Shown piece by piece: positions 32,900 through 43,950 of a DNA stretch of 64,000 nucleotides. The translations under genes and the position numbers were made by a program. Where the stretch lies: NCBI GenBank assembly GCA_948567375.1, contig OX419761.1:6388501-6452500 (forward strand). Direction: 5' to 3'. Below the pieces are notes generated by a model that ran no database searches, had not been told where the DNA came from, and saw only the letters and a list, made by a program, of their open reading frames with translations. Position 1 is the first letter of the stretch. The number at the start of each line of letters is the position of its first letter. The stretch comes from Lunularia cruciata. Taxonomy: Eukaryota; Streptophyta; Marchantiopsida; Lunulariales; Lunulariaceae.

Positions 32900-33770
32900 C
32901 TTTGGGAGACAAGTCATGTCACTAACACCTTGTCTTTGCCTTTGCTGTTGTTAGAGCTCCTCTAGCAAGGGTTAGAACCTGGTTTCTTTTTCTTTTTATT
33001 GCAATTTGCTTCTCCATTCATTGTGTGTTCAAAACAATCTGCTCCCCAATGTCCCATCTTTTTGCAGTGGGGACAGGCAGTCTTTTGGTTTGGGCTTAGG
33101 TTTACCCTACGGCTTCCTGTTTGACTTCGAGGGCTTTTGGCCGGGGTATAGCAAATGGTTGCCATCCGACGACCTTTGAGTTTGAGCTTCCTCCTCCTGG
33201 AGGAAGTTGCTCATTATCTCCTGTACCTTGAGTCGGCTAAGTTGTGCCCACAGTCCTTGAATTAATGTGTCATACAAGGGTCGCATAGATTTTATTAGAT
33301 TGGCTATTTCATCCTCTCATTCCACAGTTACATTCATTGCCTGCAATTGAGCTATTATGGTCTTGAACATATTGAGATGTTGGGTGACTGATTGCCCTGC
33401 TTGCATCCGTAGGTGCCAAAATTGGCATTTAAGGTGAGACTTAGTGATTAAGTCAGACTGTGCATAATTGTGTTCAAGCATTTGCCACACTTCATGTGCG
33501 GTTGTGCAGGACATGATGAGCCCCATTATGCTTGTTCATGAACAATCAGTAATGGTCATGAAGGCCTTCTATCTCGTGTAACCCAAGTGGTGATTGCTGC
33601 TTGATTTGTGGGCGGTTGGCCTGCAGTGGCGTTAGGATTTGGCACTAGCAAGCCTCTGTCCTATTGACGATGGGTAAGAGTGATTCACTATCAAAATTTT
33701 GTGACATTTATATTTCCATATTGCGTAATGTGTGCCGTCAAATATGGGCCAATATTTTGTGTCTAATGCG
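32900..33770 (-). pseudogene. Copia E1 gag
   Basis: Minus strand: MGLIMSCTTAHEVWQMLEHN and LRMQAGQSVTQHLNMFKTII (33526-33317) are the conserved copia gag core. A zinc knuckle at 33165-32962 reads C-P-H-C-K-K-M-G-H-W-G-A-D-C, complete CCHC, followed by a lysine run. The upstream part near 33650 matches the E2 gag start. Stops separate the pieces. Confidence 0.82.
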
Positions 33771-34263
33771 TTAGACATCGTGAGTTCTTTGAAAGGAAGC
33801 TTTCTTGATTAAATGTCTCGGTTACTAGAACCTGCAGTTGTCTTCAAGGACAACTTTGAAGTCCACTGCTTGGGTGCATATCACTGTAACATGAAACAAT
33901 TGAGGCGGCCACTTCTTGGAGTGGCAATGTCTAGTCCAATGTAACTTGAGTTCACGTGGCTGTTGGTTGTGATGCATGGACAAAAACGCTGGTGAAGGCC
34001 GTTGGGCGGCTGGCTGTAGACATTGCGCGTATGTGGGGAAAGACCCGGGTCGCTTCACATGACCAATAGGGTTGGCAATGCAGTGACAAATGGCTTTCTT
34101 GTGGAAAACATGGGTGAAACTGCTGTCGTGCGATAGTTCTGCAGGAATGTTAATTCATGCTTATAAAATGTAAATGTGAAAGCTTTCAATGGTAATGCTA
34201 GTGTGGAAATGTGTGATGGTGCGATGAAATTCTGTTTTCTGAGGATGGCCGCTGTCACGTTAA
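33771..34263 (-). other. Copia E1 leader, proximal part
   Basis: Reverse complement of 34612-35100 in E2, at roughly nine in ten positions. Both copies keep a 67-codon open frame beginning MTAAILRKQN, possibly a short upstream ORF or chance. It ends at 34263 with gttaa, where E2's LTR begins. Confidence 0.75.
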
Positions 34264-34515
34264 TGTTGGAGATAGTAGTATATAAAGGAAAAATAATGAC
34301 TACCTATTGTTGATAACAAGTGAAACGTTATGTTATGACTTACTGAATAAGTCAAGTTACATAAGGACAATGAAAGGACATAAGGACTTGAAAGGTCAGA
34401 TCTATTTAGTTATGTACTTTGAGGGTATCTCCTTCACAATCATTATGCGATATTCATCTCTGGAGAATTGCCTACTAGCCTACGCACACTTGCATGTATT
34501 TTTTCTTTTCTAACA
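34264..34515 (+). repeat. 5' LTR of copia E2
   Basis: 252 bp beginning TGTTGGAGATAG and ending TTCTAACA. The primer-binding site TGGTATCAG follows at once (34516-34524), matching initiator-Met tRNA for nine bases. Confidence 0.9.
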
Positions 34516-35106
34516 TGGTATCAGTTGCTTTTTTAATCTGATGACCTAAAGTCCTAAAATTCTCAATTCTCAAGAGGCTGCAGTTAGCCAACTGCAGTCT
34601 GAGGCCTCTGTTAACGTGACAGCGGCCATCCTCAGAAAACAGAATTCCATCGCACCATCACACACTTCCGTGCTAGCATTACCATTGAAAGCTTTCACAT
34701 TTACATTTTACAAGCACAAATTAACATTCATGCAAAACTACTGCACGACAATAGTTTCACCCAGGTTTTCCATGAGAAAGCCATCCGCCACTGCATTGCC
34801 GACCTTGTTTGGCATGTGAAGCGACCGGGGTCTTTCCCCGCATACACGTGACGTCTACAGCCAGCCGCCCGACGGCCTTCTCTAGCATTTTTTGTCCATG
34901 CATTGCTACCAATAGTCACGTGAACTCAAGTTAAAGTGCTAAAGCGGATGAGACATTGCCACTCCAAGAAGTGGCCACCTAAATTGTTTCATGTAATAGC
35001 GATTTGCACCCAAGCAGCGGACTCCAAAGTTGTCTCTTGGTTGTAGGTTCTTGCAACCAAGAGATTTAATCAGGAAAGCTTCCTTTCAAAGAGCTTACGA
35101 TGTCTT
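34516..35106 (+). other. Primer-binding site and leader of copia E2
   Basis: Starts tggtatcag (34516-34524), then a roughly 580-bp untranslated leader including the 67-codon open frame 34616-34819 shared with E1. No other motif seen. Confidence 0.75.
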
Positions 35107-35990
35107 ATGCATTTGACACAAAATCTTGGCCCATTTGATGCCACACATTACGCAATATGGAAATATAAAATGTCACAAAGGTTTGATAATGAATCACTCT
35201 TACCCATCATCGATGGGACAGAGGCTTGTCCGGTGCCAGTTCCTAACGCCACTGCAGGCCAACCGCCCGCAAATCAATCAGCAGCAATCACCACTTGGGT
35301 TACACAAGATAAGAAGGCCTTCATGGCCATCACCAATTGTTCATCGACAAGCATGATGGGGCTCATCATGTCATGCACAACCGCGCATGAAGCCTGGCAA
35401 ATGCTTGAATGCAATTATGCACAGTCCGACTTAATCACTAAGTCCCACCTTAAATGGTGATTTTGGCACCTGCGGATGCAAGCAAGGCAATTAGTCACCC
35501 AACATCTGAATATGTTCAAGACCCTAATAGCTCAATTGCAGGCAATGAATGTAACTGTGGAATGAGAGGATGGAATAGCCAATCTAATCAAATCTGTGCC
35601 ACCCTCGTATGACACATTAATTCAAGGACTGCGGGCACAACTAAGCAGGCTAACTGTCAGGAAATTATGAGCACATTCATCCAGGAGGAGGAGGCTCAGA
35701 CCCAACGCTCATCCGACGGTACGCACCTGCTATATGCAAGCAAGAAGCAATCTCCATCAGATAAGAAGAATCAAGGCAAATCCAAGCCAAAACCTAAAAC
35801 CACATCAAGAAGATGGGGCACTAGGGTGCTGATTGCTTCAAGCACCCTGTCAACTGGGAAGCCGACCGCAATAAGAAGAAAAAGAAAGGCTTCAACATGC
35901 AAAAGCAAAATTCTTCTAAACTGAAAGGCAAAGAGAAGGTTCTCTTAACATGCCTAGTCTCACTAAATCAAAGGCAATCTAATCAGTATG
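35107..35990 (+). pseudogene. Copia E2 gag
   Basis: Open from 35107 for 117 codons: AHYAIWKYKMSQRF-type start (here ATHYAIWKYKMSQRF), MMGLIMSCTTAHEAWQML and SDLITKSHLKW, then a TGA where the next residue should be. The rest (35460-35990) continues in shifted frames. The zinc knuckle seen in E1 is no longer readable in the same frame. Gag is the particle protein. Confidence 0.82.
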
Positions 35991-38900
35991 ACACCTCATG
36001 GTATGTGGAAACGGGCGCCACTCATCACATTGCCTTTGACCATCAAGATGGAATCCCTCCCATGATGGAATCACCTCCCAGCACAGCAAGACAATACAAT
36101 CTTACTTGGAGATAGCAACACCGTCGCAATAGTTCGGCACGGCAATGTGCGCATCCAAATTCCAAGCATTGGAGACCATAGTGACCATCACAAATGTATA
36201 TTGGGTCCCACAGCTCACAAAAACTCTTTTCTCAGCCAGAGAACTCGATAGGAAAGGTGGCTCGCTCACTCTCCAAAACCGTAAATGTGTTCTCACAGAT
36301 AGAGAGGGAGACATCATTGCCAAGTGTTCACTCCAAGATAATCTCTACCTGCTTGGACACACACTTCCTCTCTCAGCGAGCCCATCCCAGCGTGCACTCA
36401 ACGTGAATTTACCAGACACAGCTACCCCAATCGCCGGCATTGAGTTCACACTCCATGAATTTGGAGAGGAATCCCACCTCACGGAATCACTACATTGATG
36501 TGCCCCTGTTACGCTCCCAACGCCTCATGAAGCAATCACTCTACCTATAGACTAACACTCGGAGCAAGGCTGTCAAGCCACAGGAGATGGCTCAGGAGCC
36601 CCTTCCTCACCGTTTCTTCCCAATCATAACGAAGGTAAGGTATCTGAAGACATCGACCGCTACCTTACTACCCAGCCTCACCTCGATGACCTCGCGGCTG
36701 GGCAAACCCTAACTGGCCGTTCAAACGGTAACATCCCGCCTGGCCACATTAGTCAACCACAATTAACCTTATCCAGCTATAAGGGTCAAAGTGCCTTAAT
36801 AATCCGAGAACCACTCACTTTCAGTGATTGCACTTACCTTACCAGCCAGTCACTGCATTTTATCACCTCTGATAATTTTCCTTTCACTATTACTAGCTCA
36901 GGGTTTGAATTACCCAGTCATTTCTCCATCCTACAAGCTAGACTTAGTCCAGCAAGCATTGCCATATTAACCACAAATATTACAGAAAATACTTTTATTC
37001 CCCATATGGGTTCAGCTCTCATCACACAGAGTCAACAAATCCTTCTCATGATTTTTGATGGCACAAACATTTGGGACATATAAGTATTAATAGAATGTGG
37101 CAATTATTGCACCAGAACCATTTAAATGGCCTCCCATCTATTAGGAAATTTAGACAGTTTACCTGCCCAAGCTGCCAACATGGCAAGCAAACCAAAGTTA
37201 AATTTCCCCAGCAAACCACTTACCGAGCTACCTCCCTATTAGAGTTGGTACATTTGGATCTTAGTGGCCGGATCACCCTAGGTACATTCTCTGGTTTTGA
37301 ATATCTTATGACCATCATATATGACTACACCAAATACACGGTAACCCGGTTGCTAAAATGAAAGAGTGATTGTTTTACTGCATTTTGGGAATATAAGCTT
37401 TGGGCAGAAAATCAAACCGATCTACAAATTAAGGTTTTACGTTCTAATGGTGGTGGGGAATATATGTCCACATTATTTAATGAATTTTGTGTTGAGCATG
37501 GCATTGAACTTCAGTGCATAGTTCCTTATACTCCGGAACAAAATGGACTCCAACTCTTCTAAATGTTGTCTGTACAATGCTTCATGATGCACAACTGCCT
37601 AAGGCCTATTGGGGTGAGGCTGTTCTTTGTGCAACATACTTACAGAAGCATCGATCACCCACCAAAGCAATAGCATCCGAAGAAACTCCTTACTCTCTTT
37701 GGTTCAACCGACAACCAACCTTAGTCCACCTCAGAATTTTTGGGTGCACAACATTTACTCAAGTTACTACGGAGAAATGTACTAAGTTGGATTCAAAATC
37801 TGAAGAATGCCTTTTTCTAGGCTAAAGTCCCATTAGCAAGGGATTCAATTTATAGAGAAAGACTGATTGTTTGGTATTTACAGCAAAGAATGTTGTTTTT
37901 GAGGAAGAGACACTTTATTTTACTCAGAACTCCTAGCATTCACAACCATAAGATGAGGATATTTGTAGAAATGTGAAATTCTACACTCATGCTAGTGGAC
38001 TACCTCCCAAACCACTAGCATTCACTAATAGGACCACTCCTACATTCCTACTCCTACCTGTGCATGGCCCTCAATCTCAGGCTTTACCGGGGATACCAGC
38101 ACTTGGTGCTACTCAAAGTTCAGGTTCAGCTGTTTCTCCGCAAGCAGCGCTGCCTCAAGCACCTGCACCCAGTATTGCTGCTCTTACCCCTTCCGCACCC
38201 AGAGCATCAGCAGCTGGTAGACTTTCACCAACTTCTACTCTGCAAGTGGGAGCTACATCGTGGTCACTCGTGGACCACAACAACAACAACTCTGATGACT
38301 TAGGAGGATCCTCTTCCCAACCTGCAGAACACATACCAATTTTTGAATTGGTACAACATCATGGTGATACTTCTGTTCCCGAGGAAGTTCTTGCAGGCTG
38401 CAAGTCACCTCTCACGACTAACGTATGTTAGAAGGTCTAGCATCTGACAAATGCTTTTCAAAAGTGTACATCATACCAATCTCCGGGACCCTCCACCTCT
38501 GCTGATTCTACATATCAGGAATTCCTAGAGCAACCGGGTCAACCGGTTCAACTGCGCGGTTCTGAACGCTCCAACAAAGGAAAAACCAAAGCGTAACCAG
38601 ATGAGAACTATAGTATGGAATCCCTCATTCCAAAGAGCAAGAAAACTCAGAAGAAAGCTCTTACAGCAAGGATACAATTCCTCTTCAGCCGGCTACTTTA
38701 CAACAAGCTCTTAGTTCTCCCCAATGTCATCATTGGACTGCACCGATGGAAGAGGAGCTTCGCTCATATTAAGAAATCGGTACATGGATCTATATTGATC
38801 TACTTCCTAGCAGAAAGTTAGTTTCCTGCAAATGGATGTATAAGTTTAGACTTAAACCAGATGGTACAGTAGACCGCTACAAGGCAAGACTTGTTGCTTG

Positions 38901-40254
38901 TGGATTCACACAAATACAAGGAATTGATTTTTTCAAGACTTTTTCTCCTCTGGTACGCATCAAATCCGTACAAGTGATTTTCAGTCTTGCTGCTCAGCAC
39001 ACATGCACGCCCATCAAATGGACGTAAAGACAGCTTTTCTGAATAGCATTCTAAATGAAGACATCTACATGATGTTGCCCCCGGGAGTTACTCCACCAAA
39101 GAAGGGCCAAGTATGCAAACTCATCCGTGCTATTTACGGATTAAAGCAATCCTCTCGGGAGTGGAATTTACTCTTTGATAGTCAACTGCTATCTATTGGT
39201 TTTTCTAAGACTGCAGCAGCTGATGGCAACGTGTATTTTCAACGCAAGGGTTCTGATTTTATCCTTCTAGCGTTATATGTTGATGATACACTGATAGCCA
39301 GCACCAGCCTTGCGTTTCTCTCCCTTATAAAGGAACAACTGTGTGGCAGATTTATGATGACTGATCTGGGCCTTGCTCAGCATTGTCTCCGTCTACAGAT
39401 TATCCAAGGCCCACATCGCAGTTGGATCCGCATCAATCAACCCCATTATTTACTGCAGAAACTTATTGAGTTTGATCTTACAGATGAAAAATCTGGATCT
39501 ACGCCGATGTTACGTGGATTGAACTCTCCAAATAGGACTCACCTCAAACTAAGGAGGAGAAGTTAAAGCTCCGCAAGTTTGGTTTTCCTAAAGCAATAGG
39601 CTCAGTAAACTGGGCAGCAGTTTGCTCGAGACCTGATTTGTCATTTTCAGTGGGAGTATTATCTCAATTCATGGATAATCCTGGTGATAAACATATCACT
39701 GCAATGAAACATTTGCTTAGATACATAAAGGGAACAATTCATTATTATGTGGAGTATTCATACTCTAAGGTTTCTAAACCTTTATATGGCTACTCAGATG
39801 CAAACTGGGCAGGAGAGATAGATGAACTTAAATCCACATCTGGTCATTGTTTTATAATTACAGGAGGAGCAGTCTCCTGGAGTTCGAAGAGACAGAAGAC
39901 ATTAGCACTTCCTCAACTGAAGTTGAATAAGTAGCAATGGCAGCAGCCACTGCATAAGGTGTATGGCTGAGACAATTACTTGAAGACATCCAGTTGGGTG
40001 ACACTCAGCCTACTACGATACTATGCGATAATATGTCTGCACTAGCATTGGTGGATACCACCAAGTTTCATAATAGAACAAAACACATTGTAGTTCGATA
40101 CAACTTCATCAAGCAGTTGGCATCGGACAAGAAGATTCAGTTTCATTATGTTTCTACTCAGAAACCAAATGCTTACATTTTCACTAAAGGACTATCTGGT
40201 CCTAAACTATTAGAACACTTACCACAACTTGGTTTATATACAATAATAACTTAG
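35991..40254 (+). pseudogene. Copia E2 pol: protease, integrase, RT, RNase H
   Basis: Protease at about 36000-36040 reads WYVETGATHHIAF: E instead of the catalytic D. Integrase: zinc part at 37071 on (GHISINRMWQLLHQNH, CPSCQHGKQ), core with HLDLSGRITLG, then RSNGGGEY (N replacing the second catalytic D) and YTPEQNG. RT at 38836-39566 has ARLVACGFTQIQGIDF, MDVKTAFLNSILNEDIYMM and LALYVDDTLIAS. RNase H at 39638-40254 has YSDANWAGEIDELKSTSGH and ILCDNMSALALVDTTKFHN. Between 36500 and 37060, no clean frame. Multiple stops and shifts; the RT active site itself is intact. Confidence 0.87.
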
Positions 40255-40306
40255 CTCCAAGTTTGTTGTGATTCACTTAGTGACAATAATTATCATTAAG
40301 TGAAAA

Positions 40307-40552
40307 TGTTGGAGACAATAGTATACAAAGGATAAATAATGGATACTTATTGTCGAGAACAAGTGAAACTTTATATTATGGCATACTTAATAAGTCAAGT
40401 AACACACTGAAAGGACATAAGGATTTGAAAGGTCAAATCTATTCAATTGTGTACCTCGAGAATATCTCCCTCGCAATCATTATGAGATATTCATCTATGG
40501 AGAATTGCCTGCTAGCCTGCGCACACTTGCATATAATTTCTCTGTTCTAACC
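40307..40552 (+). repeat. 3' LTR of copia E2
   Basis: 246 bp, begins TGTTGGAGACAATAG and ends TTCTAACC (last base changed from A). It is preceded by tgacaataattatcattaagtg, with no classical polypurine tract visible. Confidence 0.87.
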
Positions 40553-40645
40553 GTTAACAAGGGCCTCAGATTGCAGTTGGCCGACTGCAGCCTCCTGAGC
40601 ATTTAGGATTTTAGGTCATCAAGATTGAAAAAGCGACAGATACCA
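40553..40645 (-). other. Copia E1 primer-binding site and distal leader
   Basis: On minus: TGGTATCTGTCGC directly follows the LTR end (40646), then about 80 bp matching E2's leader, ending at gttaa, where E2 inserted. This fragment and 33771-34263 are the two halves of the E1 leader. Confidence 0.85.
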
Positions 40646-41037
40646 TGTTAGAACAGAGATAATACATGCAAGTGTGCTTAGGCTAGTAGGCAATTCTCCA
40701 TGAGATGAATATCTCATGATGAGTGTGAATGATATACCCTCGAGGTACATAACTGAATAGATATGACATTTCAGGTCCTTATGTCCTTTCGGTGTGTTAC
40801 TTGACTTATGAAGTAAGTCATAATATAACGTTTCCCTTGTTATAGAAAGTAATCGGTGTGTTACTTGACTTATAAAGTAAGTCATAATATAGATCCTTAT
40901 GAAGTAAGTCATAATATAACGTTTCCCTTCTTATAGAAAGTAATCGGTGTGTTACTTGACTTATAAAGTAAGTCGTAATATAACGTTTCACTTGTTATAG
41001 AAAGTAAGTAGTCCTTTGTATACTATTGTCTCCAACA
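40646..41037 (-). repeat. 5' LTR of copia E1, enlarged by internal triplication
   Basis: 392 bp, against about 250 bp in E2. On minus it starts TGTTGGAGACAATAG and ends TCTAACA. The extra length is a block containing cggtgtgttacttgactta, which starts at about 40789, 40852 and 40944 with spacings of about 63 and 92 bp, plus an extra partial copy with gatccttatgaagtaag. Confidence 0.85.
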
Positions 41038-41891
41038 TGTGGCTTGCTCATGGACTCTGATAACGCGAGAACTTCACGTCTTGAGAATAGGGGAGCTCCT
41101 CAACCAATCCCTCTCTTTATCTACTTCAGTCCGAAAATCGAAATCGAAACTGTGGATTGGTCAAATTTTTCTTAGGGTATCTCCATCTCCATAGTCGTCG
41201 TTCGTGCTGTGGGTTTGGTCAATCTTACGCTGTGGTACAGAAGAAATATTATACTAATGAGTACACAAGAGTTAGACTCTTGTGTATGGCGAGCTCGGTT
41301 GTTTGTTACAGTACCAAGATTATTGGAAGCAACGGACTTATCATGAGCTGGGCTGCAGTTATTAGACCATCGCAAGGCACGTCGCTGGGGTAGCCTGGGA
41401 GTCCCATTCCGCACCCGTTATAATATCTCAGCCTAGGTGGATCTGAATACAAAGTAATCGCAGCTGAATTAGACTTGCAGTGTGTTTGACTAAAAAGGAT
41501 TCGCACTCCCGGGTTCCTCAGTCCGAGGAACTCCTAGCCTCTTGATTAGTGGCTCAAGATTGACAAAACGCACGGCTGTTCCCCAAGAAGACTAAACGAC
41601 ACAAGCAAAATTTCTAAAACATCCGAATGCAGGACTTCTACGGCCAGCTCAAGGTACACATGAAGTCGGAGGCAGAAGGCATCCAGAGAACGAGGCATTT
41701 ATAGAAGATTCCAACCATTGCAAATCCTTGACTCGGACGTTACACCGCATGTCTGCAAGATTTTGACACAATAAATCAGTCGATTTCAGAGAGACATTTG
41801 TGGTGCAAGATATCTGAATTGACAATAGTGGATGCAACTGTACGTATTCTGTGATTATGTACTGCTCATTCAACAAGCTGAACGATATCAA
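41038..41891. other. Single-copy-looking stretch between E1 and the right inverted-repeat arm
   Basis: No match elsewhere in the window by eye and no clear gene. Open frames of 66-80 codons on either strand show no motif. It holds a perfect hairpin at 41263-41285 (10-bp stem acacaagagt, loop tag) and a 7-bp hairpin at about 41514-41532 (gttcctc/gaggaac). This may be the original spacer between the inverted arms. Confidence 0.45.
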
Positions 41892-42378
41892 CTAGGTGCC
41901 GTCATATATCCTCCTAAGTTCTCAGGAAATTCTTGAGAATTTTAGAGAATCCTACTGACAGATTTAGTGACCTTTATGGAACAGAAGTAGAACCGATATC
42001 ATGTCAATGAGAAATTACTTTCTGAATCCTACCACGATCTCTAAAAAACAGAAGAAGAGCTAGGGCTCAAATGTCGCTGAAAGAATGTCCCAAGTGTCCG
42101 CCCCATTTGTTGTGGAATGAGCTCGGGGACTAATGAGATGCGCAGTGCCACGCGTGAGAGAAGCGTCACCTTCCATTTAGAAACAACTACAATGTGCCTG
42201 AAAGTTGCGCAGAAGGGTTCCTCCTTGTCCCCCATTCTGAACCCTGCGTAAGAAATGTACTTTTGCCTGCCAAGAATGTAGCTTATTGTTCAGAAGGTAT
42301 ACAAGACCAGAGGAAACGTAGCAACAACGGCTCTACTGCCGTTAACGTGATACGAGCTTGACAAACTAAAAACGTAGA

Positions 42379-43950
42379 TGGATGAATCAGATGAGTTCTT
42401 TCACAACAACTCAGCACCATAACCAAGCAGTTTATAGAAGTCATTGTTGTCAATAACAAGCAATACAGAAACACACTAGTGCATCTCGTATCCTATCCAT
42501 TGATATATTCTATGAAGAACATAATAACAACGTAACAGAGCAAAATAAGACGGGAATTTGACAGTCCATGACCAGATTCTCCATCAGAGTTTGCAAACGG
42601 GTCCATCCAAGTCCTTGTATCCGTCCGTTTGCAGAAGTCCTCGGAAACTTTGAATTACTCACAGGAGGTCTCCAAAGTTTTATCCACAGAGAACCCACCT
42701 TTGGACGCATATCTTGCATGAGAATCGGTCTTCTGATCTGTAGAGCATTGAAAATATGTCCGATTGCTATCAATCGGACATATTTTCGGACCTATCAATC
42801 GTCCAAAGAACACGTTGGTTAACCAGCTTGCTGGACTATTATCAACTTACAAGCAAGCAGCTAAATGCCGATACCATAGAGGCAAGACCTGATTGCAGCT
42901 AAAAGCTTGTCCCTGTCTTCCTCTCCAACTGTGTTGGCAAGGCTTTCGGATTCCAGTACAGCCTCTTACAACGAAACAAACTGCTCAAATCGCTGATCGA
43001 CCAGTACTTATGATCCACTACCCAGTCCCCTACCCGTCCACTCATGAGACAGCACGCTTGAGGGATTCTGGGGAGTCCTTCTTCATGTAGATTTCAAACT
43101 TTCCATAAGGCTTTGTCAAGATTGGCTGAACATGATGGCCACTTCGTGCCAGTCAATGAAATGATGATCATAACTTCCGCCAGGTATCTCAACGTTTACC
43201 GTTTAAAAGGAATTCCCCCTGTAATCGATCAGTGGATGTATGCAACTTGCTATCATCAAGATTAACGTAGCATTTCCTCCACTGTTCTCATTGACAGTTC
43301 AATCTAGTGAAACTTGATTAGTGTCAACAATTCTTTGCAGAAACCAGAGTACTACCAAGATTCTTGTAACAATCCAGGTTGCCACCGATGCCCACCATAT
43401 ACATCGATCGCAGCTTTAAAATGCAGATGCGGGGTGTTTACATTAATTAAACAATAACGATGGGTGTTGCTTGATCACCCGAAACAACCTATGCATACAT
43501 CGCAACTTAAAAAGCTGAGAGTAGTTGTTGGAATCAGATTCGGGAAGATGATCGCTGGGAAGCATTCGAGCACGCTATCCCTTGACCGCGTAGAGCGAGA
43601 GGTGATCGCTGCTCGGTCACCCGCCTCACGCTGTGCCCTCTACATTATCTCAGCAGGAACTTCTCATGTCCATGGAAATGCCCACACGGAGACTCTACGC
43701 TTCAAGTGGACGTGCCTTCTACATGACCCCAACGGTCCTCGAGAACAGCTTCGACTACCAACTCTCATACTCCCACTCGGGTTACAGGCAGCCGCTACAC
43801 CACCCAGATGATAGAGAATGTGTGAAAGCGGGCTCAATAGGCTGCCATTCGACTTCCACTGCGCTCATAGTTTTTCTTCATGGTTCGAACAGAACGAACA
43901 TGACAATTGCTACCCTGTTCATTGGTGGTAGAATTTGAGATTCTGTTCTC
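42379..43950 (+). repeat. Inner tandem unit of the right arm, with cassette
   Basis: About 1.57 kb, starting agatgaatcagatgagttctt-like and ending gagattctgttctc. It contains the 115-codon open frame at 43464-43811 (MLLDHPKQPMHTSQLKKLR) and the overlapping frame at 43633-43938. Its inverted counterpart is 4067-5606. Confidence 0.8.
42749..42879. repeat. Palindromic cassette, right arm
   Basis: Contains a perfect hairpin with 17-bp arms: gaaaatatgtccgattg (42750-42766), loop ctat, caatcggacatattttc (42771-42787); then tggttaacca (42816-42825) overlapping ccagcttgctgg (42823-42834). It is absent from the tandem sister unit at the matching site near 44345. It is the inverted counterpart of 5125-5258. 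Confidence 0.8.

Larger units (their letters stand above)
34264..40552 (+). mobile_element. Ty1/copia element E2, complete, inserted in E1 in opposite orientation
   Basis: 6289 bp, same family as E1. LTRs are 252 and 246 bp; the flanks gttaa at 34259-34263 and gttaa at 40553-40557 are a perfect 5-bp target duplication. The uninterrupted site is visible in E2's own leader (about 34609-34618, ctgttaacgtg). All genes carry stops or shifts. Confidence 0.92.
22973..41037 (-). mobile_element. Ty1/copia element E1, split by D and E2
   Basis: Minus-strand order from the right: 5' LTR 41037-40646, primer site and leader 40645-40553, [E2 insertion], rest of leader and gag 34263-32900, protease, integrase, RT, [D insertion], end of RNase H 23200-22973. 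Without the insertions it is about 6.1 kb. The 3' LTR is missing: similarity to E2 stops at about 22973, before the LTR start. Both insertions sit between matching short flanks, GTTAA for E2, and CTGAG against TTGAG (plus strand) for D. Confidence 0.88.

Noticed and set aside
38064-38303. Plus-strand frame within E2 as a separate protein
   Set aside because: Shifted shadow of the proline/alanine-rich linker between integrase and RT of copia.
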